Assembly: GCA_019746975.1 (NCBI GenBank)
Contig: JAIERK010000042.1
Coordinates: 1-64,000 of the forward strand
Length of the DNA: 64,000 nt
Direction of reading: 5' to 3'
Source: Candidatus Obscuribacterales bacterium
Lineage (GTDB): Bacteria > Cyanobacteriota > Vampirovibrionia > Obscuribacterales > Obscuribacteraceae
Shown: in pieces, positions 17,113 through 25,212 of the stretch
How positions within the stretch are numbered: position 1 is the first letter of the stretch
Layout of the letters: each line of letters begins with the position of its first letter
Position numbers and translations under genes: made by a program
Notes under the pieces: generated by a model
The model's input: the letters and a program-made list of their open reading frames with translations, nothing else
What the model was told of the DNA's origin: nothing
Databases searched by the model: none

Positions 17113-18720
17113 GTGGATACTTTTGTGACGTCTACGCCGGTTAGTTTGACTGAGTCGGGTTATCCTTCCGGAATTGCGGGTTTGTTATCCGATCAGGTGC
17201 GCTCACGTCCGACCAATCCCGCCATTTTCTTTGGGGGCATTGAAGTCAATTATGCCCAGTTGGGAAATCGTGTCGGCATAATCGCGAAAGCTCTTGTCGA
17301 TGCTGGTATCAAGTACGGTGACAAGGTCGGAGTATTCTTCCCCAATCATCCCGATTTCGTCTCCTCCTTTTTCGCAGTGCTCAGTATTGGAGCTACTGTC
17401 GTTCCTATCAACCCACTCCTCAAGAGCGAAGAAATCGCGCATATTCTGTCTGATTCAGAAGCTAGTGCAGTCGTTGTTCACGAAAAACTGACCGGCGAAT
17501 TGGACGGTTCTTTGAGCAGTCTTGAAAAGCTTCACAACGTTTTTATCCTGAGCTACAAAGAGTCGGGCAGCGTTTCGCCACGCCGAGATCTTGTGGTTAC
17601 CAGGTTGAGCGAAGCTGCTCTGTCCTCCAGTTTGAGCGATCCTCTCCGACCGAGACTTCTTTCGGAGGGGCTGTCCGTTCCGCTCGATCATCTAGCCGTT
17701 CTGGTCTATACGTCGGGTACTACCGGGAAGCCGAAGGGTGCGATGCTGACGCACGGCAATTTGCTGGCTGCCGTCGGTATGAAGCGCTCAGTCCTGCAGT
17801 TCAAAGAGAGCGATAGAATTCTCGCGGTGCTTCCTCTCTGTCATATATATGGACTGGCCGTAGTCATGCTTGGCATGATCAGTCAGGGCGGTGCGATGGT
17901 TATCTGCGATCACTTCGAGCCGGTTGCCGTGCTCACTGAGATTCAAGACAAGCGAGTAACGGTGATTCCAGCTGTTCCGGCGATGTACCAGTTCATGGCG
18001 ATGGAGTTGGAGAAGAACAAATACGATATCTCGAGCGTCCGTTATGGTCTGTCCGGCGCTGCGCCGCTAGATGTAGAACTGCTTCAGCGCCTCGATCAGG
18101 CATTCGGTGTGCCGATTTTAGAAGGCTATGCCTTAACGGAGACCGCCTGCATCGCGACGATTACTCCTATCGAGGGACCTCGCAAGCCTGGTTCGGTCGG
18201 TCCAAAAGTTCCTGGTGTCGAGCTCTATGTTGTAGATGCAAAGCTGCGTCCATTACCTTTCGGCAAAGGCAATGTCGGGCAAGTCGCGGTCAAAGGACCC
18301 AACGTAATGGTTGGCTATTACAAGCAACCGGAAGCTACGGAAGAGTGCATGAAGAGTGGTTTGTTCCTCACCGGTGATCTGGCTTTCTTTGACGAAGACG
18401 GGTATCTCAATATCTGTGGACGGACGAAAGAGCTCATTATTAGAGGCGGACAAAATGTCTATCCTCGCGAGGTAGAGACGGTAATCATGCGCATGGAAAG
18501 TGTGCTCGAAGTTGCTGTTCTCGGAGTACCGGATAAATACATGGGCGAACGCGTCAAAGCCGTCGTCGTGCCTAAAGCCGGTCGAACGGTGACTGAAGAA
18601 GAAGTAAAAGATTTCTGTTCGCAATACCTGGCATCATATAAAGTGCCGAGAGTGGTTGAGTTCAAGGATATTCTTCCACGTAATTCCACAGGAAAAGTAC
18701 TTAAGCGTTTGCTGGTTTAG
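17113..18720 (+). CDS. Long-chain acyl-CoA ligase (AMP-forming)
   Basis: About 535 residues. Adenylate-forming enzyme motifs in order: P-loop YTSGTTGKPKG (~residue 205), LSGAAPL, GYALTETA, TGDLAFFDEDGYLNICGR, then the hinge KELIIRGGQNVYP and the catalytic Lys in PRNSTGKVLKR. Converts a fatty acid, CoA and ATP to acyl-CoA, AMP and PPi. Two GTG starts are possible; 17113 is preferred as GTGGAGAAG lies about nine bases upstream, while 17098 would place the ribosome site inside the gene. Chain-length preference cannot be read. No beta-oxidation genes are next to it. Confidence 0.9.
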   Translation: MDTFVTSTPVSLTESGYPSGIAGLLSDQVRSRPTNPAIFFGGIEVNYAQLGNRVGIIAKALVDAGIKYGDKVGVFFPNHPDFVSSFFAVLSIGATVVPINPLLKSEEIAHILSDSEASAVVVHEKLTGELDGSLSSLEKLHNVFILSYKESGSVSPRRDLVVTRLSEAALSSSLSDPLRPRLLSEGLSVPLDHLAVLVYTSGTTGKPKGAMLTHGNLLAAVGMKRSVLQFKESDRILAVLPLCHIYGLAVVMLGMISQGGAMVICDHFEPVAVLTEIQDKRVTVIPAVPAMYQFMAMELEKNKYDISSVRYGLSGAAPLDVELLQRLDQAFGVPILEGYALTETACIATITPIEGPRKPGSVGPKVPGVELYVVDAKLRPLPFGKGNVGQVAVKGPNVMVGYYKQPEATEECMKSGLFLTGDLAFFDEDGYLNICGRTKELIIRGGQNVYPREVETVIMRMESVLEVAVLGVPDKYMGERVKAVVVPKAGRTVTEEEVKDFCSQYLASYKVPRVVEFKDILPRNSTGKVLKRLLV

Positions 18721-18734
18721 AAATCTATTAAACG

Positions 18735-18786
18735 TATAATTAAGGTGGAAGCAAGCTCAACTTTTGTTGATGCAAACCGCCACCTT
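18735..18786 (+). promoter_or_regulatory. TATAAT box and hairpin before the NarL-type regulator
   Basis: TATAAT at 18735-18740 in the gap after the ligase gene. It is followed by AAGGTGG (18742-18748) pairing with CCACCTT (18780-18786), with an inner TCAAC/GTTGA stem, then a T-rich tail. It may combine a terminator for the ligase with a structured start for the regulator transcript. No good -35. Confidence 0.4.
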
Positions 18787-18803
18787 CTTTGTGTGTAGGG
18801 TTC

Positions 18804-19478
18804 ATGGCCGATATCGATAATCCAAACCTGACTGTAGTCATAGTCGAGGATCAGGAGATAACTCGAGTAGGACTCAAAGTCATTCTCGAAGCCACGTATG
18901 GCTTGACCATCGTGGGACTGGCGAAGGACGGCGAAGAGGCTGTGGCAATGGTTTTGGAAAAACTGCCGTCCGTTACCCTAATGGATATCGGACTTCCGAT
19001 TCTTAACGGTATCGAAGCGACGAGGAAAATCAAATCTGAAGATCCGACGCGCAGGATAATCATGTTGACTTCGCACGACGATGATCGTCATGTCTTTGCT
19101 GCCCTGGCAGCCGGTGCAGACGGATATTGCCTGAAAGAAGCGCCTGCCCAACAATTGGTCCTTGCAATCAAGGCCGTGAATGAAGGGGCTGCCTGGCTTG
19201 ATCCTGGAATTGCCAGTCGAGTTTTGCGTGCCATTGCCAATGGTGGCAAAGAAAAAGAAGGGTGTGACAAGGCTTCCCTGCCTCCGTCCTCGTTATCGAC
19301 TCGTGAGTTGGATGTCTTGCGCTTGGTCGTAGACGGCAGAACTAATCAGGAGATAGCCGAAAAATTGGTATTGAGTGTGGAGACTGTTAAGACGCACATG
19401 CGACACATCATGGAGAAGCTGGCAGTTTCCGATCGAACTCAAGCCGCGGTCAAGGCGATGAGAGACGGGCTTGTGTAG
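18804..19478 (+). CDS. NarL/FixJ-family response regulator
   Basis: About 224 residues. Receiver domain (VVIVEDQE acidic pocket, phospho-acceptor Asp in LMDIGLP, Thr/Ser in MLTSH, Lys in CLKEA), then a LuxR-type helix-turn-helix (LSTRELDVLRLVVDG, NQEIAEKLVLSVETVKTHM). Phosphorylation by a histidine kinase would control DNA binding. The convergently transcribed PAS kinase (20036-21217) is the nearest candidate partner (inference). ATG 18804 is preferred; an in-frame TTG at 18789 would overlap the upstream hairpin. Confidence 0.92.
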   Translation: MADIDNPNLTVVIVEDQEITRVGLKVILEATYGLTIVGLAKDGEEAVAMVLEKLPSVTLMDIGLPILNGIEATRKIKSEDPTRRIIMLTSHDDDRHVFAALAAGADGYCLKEAPAQQLVLAIKAVNEGAAWLDPGIASRVLRAIANGGKEKEGCDKASLPPSSLSTRELDVLRLVVDGRTNQEIAEKLVLSVETVKTHMRHIMEKLAVSDRTQAAVKAMRDGLV

Positions 19479-19548
19479 AGGAGCAGCGGAGATGGGCGTC
19501 ATCAATCGACTAGCAGATGGGGATAACCGATTTTGACCTTTCGCCAAA

Positions 19549-19751
19549 CAAAAACACCACTCAGATTGCTCTCGAATGGTGCTTTGCTATTGTCTGATAT
19601 GCCTCTTGCGGAGGCTCAATATCTCACTACGCGCTCATCAGATATCGACGTAATGCGGGCTCACTTGCTACTGTTTCCGAACAGCGCCGTCTGACGTTGC
19701 TGCAAGGCCCCTCGGCTCAACGCACTCAACCGTTTGGTGTGTGCTCACCGT
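19549..19751 (-). ncRNA. Candidate structured RNA, copy 1
   Basis: 203-nt minus-strand element, homologous to copy 2 at 21281-21485. By hand I count about 22 substitutions and two single-base gaps. It ends in an 8-bp hairpin (CACCATTC/GAGTGGTG) plus TTTTTG, a classic terminator. It contains a CTGTT-CGGA-AACAG hairpin, a CATTACG/CGTAGTG stem and a TATTG/CAATA stem around GCCTC/GAGGC. A TATACT box lies just upstream on the minus strand (about 19763-19768). No gene follows it on that strand (the next is the convergent regulator gene), so it looks like a free-standing RNA. No known family recognised. Confidence 0.6.
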
Positions 19752-19832
19752 TTATGTTATTAGTATAGCATCGGAAGAATGTAATGGAAGTACCCCGTTA
19801 GACATTTAAGAGAAGCCTGCTCTCTATTGCCA
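19752..19832 (-). promoter_or_regulatory. Conserved upstream block of RNA copy 1
   Basis: Similarity to the second copy continues upstream: CTTAAATGTCTA, then GGGGTA and TTCCA blocks occur at matching places (19785-19812 here, 21522-21545 there). They are followed by an A/T-rich -10-like TATACT. This is consistent with a shared promoter or activator site. Confidence 0.45.
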
Positions 19833-20035
19833 AGATGTTGTATTCATCAGTGTTTTCGTCAATCAATTCATTTACGGGTGCTTGAACCATAGTGGTGTCG
19901 GATGCGGTGGCTGCTCTATATCCACATGATAATTTATTGGATGCGCAAGGGGTGTTTATAATATATGCTCCGTGTATCCAGTCTGCTTCGAGTCGGATAT
20001 TTCAGGTGCTAAGAAATAAATTCTGGATTTCCTCT
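19833..20035. other. Gap downstream of the PAS kinase gene
   Basis: About 200 AT-rich bases past the kinase stop; I see neither a gene nor a clear terminator. Confidence 0.4.
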
Positions 20036-21217
20036 TTATGGTGCCAATGCCGGCAGGCGCACCGTTAGTGTTGTTCCGACACCTTTCTGACTGTCGCAGG
20101 TTATGTTGCCGCCCTGACCTTCTACGAGCATATAGCTCAGGTAAAGACCGAAGCCGCTGGAATTGTCCGATCCATGTTGCTGCGTTGCAACGCGCAAGGG
20201 GCTGAACAGTCTGGCAACTTCTTCGCAACCCATGCCGCTGCCTTTGTCCGTCACCTTGATGTAAACAGAACCGTTGTCAGATGACAAATCTACAGTCACT
20301 CTTGAGTGGGCTGTGCTTGCTTCGATGGCGTTGAGTATGAGGTTATGGAGAACGTGGCTGATAACGCTTGGAAGACCTCGAACTCTTGGTAGATCGTTAG
20401 TTGCCCTTATCTCTAGCGAGACTTCGTGATTGACTGCGTCCAGATGACTCAACTCAATGGCTTTGTTCGTCAAATCCAGGATGTCCAGGTCTTGACCAAA
20501 CTCTTGGCCTGCAAAGAAATTCGAGCGAAACATCTCCAGCAACGAATCAGCAAGTTGCAGGTATTTGCTACTGGTTTGTCTTAACGAGTCGAGAATTTCA
20601 AGTGTGTCGGAATTGAAGTCGTCCAAGTTAAGCAGTTCGAAGAACATTTGCTCGGCGGCAAAATGATTCTTGATATCGTGCGTTATGAGAGCCGCCAGCG
20701 AGTCTCTCTGCCGTTGCAGCTTCATCCGCTCCGTGAGATCGTTGAAGACAGTAACTCCGCCAAGGATGTTGCCATCTTCGTCGAAGAGCGGCGCGGCGTG
20801 CGCTCGTACCCACCTTCCCGGTGGTGGCAAGTGTTGACTGACGACATAGCCGATCATTTCGTGCGGTCGTTTTTCTCTGATGGCGACTACTATTGCCTCT
20901 TCGTGATACGGAAGCTCCGTATAGCCTTCGTCGCTGTAGAACTTATAGTTGCGCCGAAGCTCATCGCGTGTCATATCTTCGAGCTGCCAACCAGCCATTT
21001 TTGCCGCTGATAAATTGGCAAGGACGATCGTAAGCTTGTCATCCAGCACAATGATACCGTCGGCGGCGCAATCTAAAATCTTGGCAAGAACTCTGGAACG
21101 CATGTCCCCCAGATCGCCTGATTCTTTGAGATGGTCAAGGTAACGTTGATTGTGAGTATTCAGGAAATTCGTCATTTCCGTAATCACCCACTCGACGTCG
21201 GCGTGGTTTTTGTCCAT
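20036..21217 (-). CDS. PAS-domain sensor histidine kinase
   Basis: 393 residues, no membrane segment. A PAS domain (about 50-165: ILDCAADGIIVLDDKLTIVLAN) is followed by the phospho-acceptor region with LAALITHDIKNHF (His in HDIKN) and a HATPase domain: N box NLILNAIEAS, G1 DKGSGMG, G2 SSGFGLYLSYMLVEGQGG. Autophosphorylates and passes phosphate to a regulator, probably the NarL-type one next door. ATG 21217 is chosen because GGAG lies six bases upstream; a GTG at 21247 is less likely. The gene starts 63 bases after RNA copy 2, which could act as its leader. Confidence 0.9.
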   Translation of the reverse strand: MDKNHADVEWVITEMTNFLNTHNQRYLDHLKESGDLGDMRSRVLAKILDCAADGIIVLDDKLTIVLANLSAAKMAGWQLEDMTRDELRRNYKFYSDEGYTELPYHEEAIVVAIREKRPHEMIGYVVSQHLPPPGRWVRAHAAPLFDEDGNILGGVTVFNDLTERMKLQRQRDSLAALITHDIKNHFAAEQMFFELLNLDDFNSDTLEILDSLRQTSSKYLQLADSLLEMFRSNFFAGQEFGQDLDILDLTNKAIELSHLDAVNHEVSLEIRATNDLPRVRGLPSVISHVLHNLILNAIEASTAHSRVTVDLSSDNGSVYIKVTDKGSGMGCEEVARLFSPLRVATQQHGSDNSSGFGLYLSYMLVEGQGGNITCDSQKGVGTTLTVRLPALAP

Positions 21218-21280
21218 CGGCTGCTCCAGGGGCAGTATCCACGGCACGGATTATACAGACATTCTGCGAATCTGCGCAAA

Positions 21281-21485
21281 CAAAAACACCACTCAGATTG
21301 CTCTCAAGTGGTGCTATTGCTACTGTCTGATGTGCCCCTTGCGAAAGGCACAGTATCTCATTACGTGCGCATCAGATGTCAGCGTAATGCGGGCTCTCTT
21401 GCTACTGTTTCCGAACAGCGCTGCCTGACGTTGCCGCAAGGCCCCTCGGCTCAAGGCACTCAACCGATTGGCGTGTGCTCACCGT
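21281..21485 (-). ncRNA. Candidate structured RNA, copy 2 (possible leader of the PAS kinase gene)
   Basis: 205-nt minus-strand element matching copy 1. Paired positions change together: TATTG/CAATA in copy 1 is TACTG/CAGTA here (U-A to C-G), and CATTACG/CGTAGTG is CATTACG/CGTAATG. The terminator stem swaps G-U and G-C pairs (CACCACTT/GAGTGGTG). It ends in TTTTTG 63 bases before the kinase start, so transcription into the kinase may depend on whether this terminator forms. Either a regulatory leader or an independent RNA gene; unlike copy 1 it precedes a co-oriented gene. Confidence 0.6.
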
Positions 21486-21567
21486 TTATACATATAGTTT
21501 ACCAAGCCTGCGTTGTATTGGAACTACCCCAATAGACATTTAAGAGTGACTTGCTGTCTATTCAGAA

Positions 21568-22007
21568 GGTTCGCTACAGACAACACTTAACTATAGCGTA
21601 ATCGAGAAATACGATGGGACCACACTGGTGTTGCGGGTGGTGACTAACACGAATTGATGTTCTATAGGTTGAATATATTAAACACTGCCGAGTGGACTAT
21701 TGAATGCATATCGATTCTATGTCGATCTACTGTTTTTACCGTCAAGAATTTTTCTGAAAACTATTTGCACCGATTTTCGCCGCGATATTTGGTCAGATTT
21801 GGAAATTTTGTCTCCGAAGCCAGAGTTTCGTTCGGGGATCGTCTCTTGGCAATCGCATTTGCTATTCAAGTTTTCCGCAATCTATATAAATGGAACAGAC
21901 CTTCGGAATTGATTCGATGACAGTTTCTGCCAAAATGTAGCGAGCGACATTTTTCTTGCGATTACCTTCTTGGTGATTGTCAGGAGTTACTTCCAGCAGG
22001 GGGAGCC
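21568..22007. other. Gap upstream of fumC
   Basis: About 440 AT-rich bases between the RNA element and fumC. Short open frames here lack ribosome sites and protein-like composition. It presumably holds the fumC promoter and the promoter of the minus-strand RNA/kinase unit. Confidence 0.4.
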
Positions 22008-23405
22008 ATGTCCGAATCGACGCGAGTTGAGCGAGACTCAATGGGAGAGATGAGCGTTCCTGCTCAGGCCTACTACGGCGCGAGCACACAGCGAGCGGTG
22101 CTCAATTTCCCCGTCTCTGATTTGCGCTTTTCCCGCTCGTTCATTCGAGCTCTTGGATTGATCAAATATTGTTGTGCTTCGGTCAACAAAGATATAGGCG
22201 CGCTCAATGTGAAGACCGCAGATGCGATTATGCAGGCCAGTCTGGAGGTTGAAGGCGGCGCGCTTGACGATCACTTTCCGGTCGACATCTTTCAAACGGG
22301 ATCCGGCACGTCGACCAACATGAATGCCAATGAGGTAATTGCCAATCGGGCAATTGAGATTCTGGGAGGACAACGCGGTGATCGGGGATTAGTCCATCCC
22401 AACGACGATGTCAATAAAGGGGTTAGCTCCAACGATGTCATACCGACAGCCATTCATGTGGCGGCCTTGATTGATATCACCACGCGATTGAAACCTGCTT
22501 TGATACAGCTTGCCGAGTTATTGAAAGTGAAGGCTGATGAATTTATGCCTGTTATAAAAACGGGTAGAACTCATCTGCAGGATGCGACTCCGATTCGACT
22601 CGGTCAGGAGTTTCTCGGATATGCAGGGCAGATGGAGCGAGCACTCGAGCGGCTAGATTATGCGCGGTCTCGGTTGGCTCAAGTAGCTCTGGGTGGTACT
22701 GCTGTTGGTACCGGTATTAATACCACTGTCAGCTTCGCCGGTAAAGTTTTGGCAAAACTGTCTCCTTTGGTAGGTTGCGAAGTTCGAGAAACTACAAATC
22801 ATTTTCAAGCGCAAAGTACGCTGGATGAGATAGTCGATACTTCTGGGGTTTTGAAAACAATTGCGATTAGTCTGATGAAAATCGGAAATGACATACGTTG
22901 GCTTGGATCCGGTCCGAGAGCCGGTATAGGCGAGATCATGTTGCCGGAGGTTCAACCAGGCAGCTCGATAATGCCTGGAAAAGTCAATCCGGTGATTGCC
23001 GAGTCACTGTGCATGGTATCAGCTCAAGTGATCGGTAATGACTGTACGATCGCAATTGCCGGGCAATCAGGCAACTTCGAACTTAATGTCATGATGCCGG
23101 TCGCCGCATACAACTTATTGCAATCGATCAATTTATTGGCCAGCGCGACCGCCAATTTCTCCAAGCAATGCATTGTCGGAATCAAGGCTACCGATCGCGG
23201 TCCCCAGGTCGTAGAACAGGGGCTGGCGTTATGTACGGCGCTGGTTCCTGTCCTGGGGTATGACGTCGCTGCCAATATATCCAAGGAGGCATACAAGACA
23301 GGAAAAACCGTTCGAGACGTTGCTCGAGCTACTTCGAATCTGTCCGAGGACGAACTCAATCGACATCTAGACCCTTTCAAAATGACGGAGCCTTATCGTG
23401 AGTAG
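22008..23405 (+). CDS. fumC: Fumarate hydratase, class II
   Basis: 465 residues, normal length. Signature GSSIMPGKVNP, catalytic-site regions TGSGTSTNMNANEV, HPNDDVNKGVSSND and KTGRTHLQDA, and GGTAVGTGIN. Interconverts fumarate and malate in the TCA cycle; oxygen-stable and cofactor-free. ATG 22008 follows a GGGGGAG ribosome site. Its last eight bases overlap the FIST gene, so the two are translationally coupled. With korAB elsewhere in the window it supports a TCA-type metabolism. Confidence 0.96.
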   Translation: MSESTRVERDSMGEMSVPAQAYYGASTQRAVLNFPVSDLRFSRSFIRALGLIKYCCASVNKDIGALNVKTADAIMQASLEVEGGALDDHFPVDIFQTGSGTSTNMNANEVIANRAIEILGGQRGDRGLVHPNDDVNKGVSSNDVIPTAIHVAALIDITTRLKPALIQLAELLKVKADEFMPVIKTGRTHLQDATPIRLGQEFLGYAGQMERALERLDYARSRLAQVALGGTAVGTGINTTVSFAGKVLAKLSPLVGCEVRETTNHFQAQSTLDEIVDTSGVLKTIAISLMKIGNDIRWLGSGPRAGIGEIMLPEVQPGSSIMPGKVNPVIAESLCMVSAQVIGNDCTIAIAGQSGNFELNVMMPVAAYNLLQSINLLASATANFSKQCIVGIKATDRGPQVVEQGLALCTALVPVLGYDVAANISKEAYKTGKTVRDVARATSNLSEDELNRHLDPFKMTEPYRE

Positions 23406-24639
23406 ACAACCGCCTGAGACAAGCGAAATGAAATGGGCGACTGCAATATGTGGACCCGAGACGCTGGGCAAATCTCGCGAAGAATTTGCTCGTGCTTTCG
23501 AAAGATGTGCCTCGGACATTGTTGAACAGTTAGGCGATGGACCAATCGATCTAATCGTTGGTTTCGTCTCCCCGCACTTCAAGGACCTCTTTGAAGACGT
23601 TCCTGGTCACGTCAGAAACTCCTTTCCCTCAGCTACTTTCTTGGGCTGTTCGGCTGGAGGCCTAATCGGCGGCGGTAAAGAGGTTGAGCACAAAATGTGT
23701 GTTTCACTCACTGCAGCGCGAATGCCTGACGTCAATGTTTCCGGATTTCATGTATCGACGAGCACTCTTCCCTCGCCAGACGACCCGCCAGAGAAATGGG
23801 AATCTTTGACCGGGGTGAGGAAGTCTGATGAACCTGCCTTCATTCTCATACCGGATCCGTTTTCAGTTCATTCCGATGATGTCATTCAAGGGTTGGATTT
23901 TGCCTTTCCGAGTGCGGTAAAAATAGGCGGTTTGGCGAGCGGAACGCACGAACCTGGTACCAATGCCCTTTTCCTCAACGATCAAGTTTATAGAGAAGGA
24001 ATTGTCGCAATGAGTTTAACCGGCAACGTGATTGTGGATACCGTTGTCGCTCAGGGATGTAAGCCAATTGGACACCCGATGAGGATTACTCGTTCGAACA
24101 AGCATCTTCTGTTTGAACTGGATGGACAGCCCGCCGTCATCGCGCTTAAGGAAATCATGGACGGCTTGAACGGTATCGACAGATCTCTAGCTAAGGAAGC
24201 TATGTTCCTCGGTTTAGTCATGGAAGAAAAAAATGATGAACATCACGCCGGTGATTTTCTGATCCGCAATATCCTTGGCATTGAGCAAACGACAGGTGCG
24301 CTGGTTGTTGGTGAGATTCTGGAAGATACACGCACTGTGCAGTTCCACGTCCGTGATGCAGCTACATCAGCGGACGATCTTCGTTTTCTGTTAAAACGAT
24401 ATAGAGACGAGAAGCTGGACGGAGCAACAAAGTCCGTAAAAGGTGCACTGCTATTCTCCTGTCTCGGTCGTGGAGCTCATCTCTACGGACGCCCGAATCA
24501 TGACAGTGAGTGCTTTCGAGACTATCTTGGACAGGTCCCTTTGGGTGGATTCTTTTGTAATGGTGAAATTGGTCCGGTCGGCGATAATACTTATTTGCAC
24601 GGATATACATCGTCGTTTGGCATCTTCAGGCAGAAATGA
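23398..24639 (+). CDS. FIST-domain sensory protein
   Basis: 413 residues. A FIST N domain (about 10-210: FLGCSAGGLIGGGKEV, KIGGLASG, LFLNDQVYREGIVAMSL) is followed by a FIST C domain (220-395: LVVGEILEDTRTVQFHVRD, GALLFSCLGRG, GGFFCNGEIGPVG). Known: FIST domains are predicted small-ligand, possibly amino-acid, sensors often tied to signal transduction; this copy has no output domain. The GTG start lies inside fumC, with GGAG seven bases upstream. Coupling to fumC suggests sensing of metabolic state (inference). Confidence 0.85.
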   Translation: MSRQPPETSEMKWATAICGPETLGKSREEFARAFERCASDIVEQLGDGPIDLIVGFVSPHFKDLFEDVPGHVRNSFPSATFLGCSAGGLIGGGKEVEHKMCVSLTAARMPDVNVSGFHVSTSTLPSPDDPPEKWESLTGVRKSDEPAFILIPDPFSVHSDDVIQGLDFAFPSAVKIGGLASGTHEPGTNALFLNDQVYREGIVAMSLTGNVIVDTVVAQGCKPIGHPMRITRSNKHLLFELDGQPAVIALKEIMDGLNGIDRSLAKEAMFLGLVMEEKNDEHHAGDFLIRNILGIEQTTGALVVGEILEDTRTVQFHVRDAATSADDLRFLLKRYRDEKLDGATKSVKGALLFSCLGRGAHLYGRPNHDSECFRDYLGQVPLGGFFCNGEIGPVGDNTYLHGYTSSFGIFRQK

Positions 24640-24687
24640 TGGTGTTAAACTTGATTCAAAAGTGATAATTCCTCGGAGTTGAATAGT

Positions 24688-25212
24688 ATGAGTATCGAAA
24701 CAAGAACAAGAAAAAGTGTGGTCTCCCTGACCAGTGCGCTAACATTGTGCGTCTCGTTCGTCAGCTTCGAACTGATAGACTGCTTCAGTGCCTCACCCTG
24801 CCATGCCCAGGGTAAGAAAAAATCGGGTAAGCCTCAGATTAGCCAGCCAGTTTCTTCAGGTCTCAGTAGTCCGGAGATAAATTCGTACTTGATCAGATTG
24901 CGGGAAAAGTTAGACAGCAACTGGACTTTGGCCGATGGACAGAACAAAGTGACGCTTTCAGCCAGAATCGATGCGGACGGTCAGGCTTCGGAAATCTCGG
25001 CTACGAGCACACCTTCTTGCCCTGAAGCGGAGCAGAGTGCCAACGAGGCATTTGCGAAGGTGCAGCCCCTTGAGGCCTTGCCCAAAAGCGCCGGCACTGC
25101 AGTCAAACTGACAATCATTTTTGATTCCTTTGCAGATCCGCATGGAGACACTAATCGTAATTTAACTACCACACTCGATCCCGTCGCAGCAGCACCAAAA
25201 GAAAGTCAATGA
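24688..25212 (+). CDS. Exported TonB-C-terminal-like protein
   Basis: About 174 residues. Signal peptide (SVVSLTSALTLCVSFVSFEL..., cleavage near SPCHAQG), then a short basic linker and an 80-residue domain (YLIRLREKLDSNWTLADGQN, VTLSARIDADGQASEI, AFAKVQPLEALPKSAG) resembling TonB/TolA C-terminal domains. The usual N-terminal membrane anchor and Pro-rich spacer of TonB are absent. ATG 24688 is preferred, with CGGAG nine bases upstream. It overlaps the next gene by four bases (ATGA). Confidence 0.65.
   Translation: MSIETRTRKSVVSLTSALTLCVSFVSFELIDCFSASPCHAQGKKKSGKPQISQPVSSGLSSPEINSYLIRLREKLDSNWTLADGQNKVTLSARIDADGQASEISATSTPSCPEAEQSANEAFAKVQPLEALPKSAGTAVKLTIIFDSFADPHGDTNRNLTTTLDPVAAAPKESQ

Noticed and set aside
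19549-21485. Reading the repeated elements as 6S RNA, SRP RNA or a known riboswitch
   Set aside because: The ends do not pair as in 6S RNA, no SRP GGAA/AGCAG loop is present, and I recognise none of the conserved cores of known riboswitches.
19549-21485. Reading the repeated elements as a MITE or insertion sequence
   Set aside because: No terminal inverted repeats or target duplications are visible; a terminator and conserved promoter-like blocks fit RNA genes better, though more copies elsewhere would reopen this.
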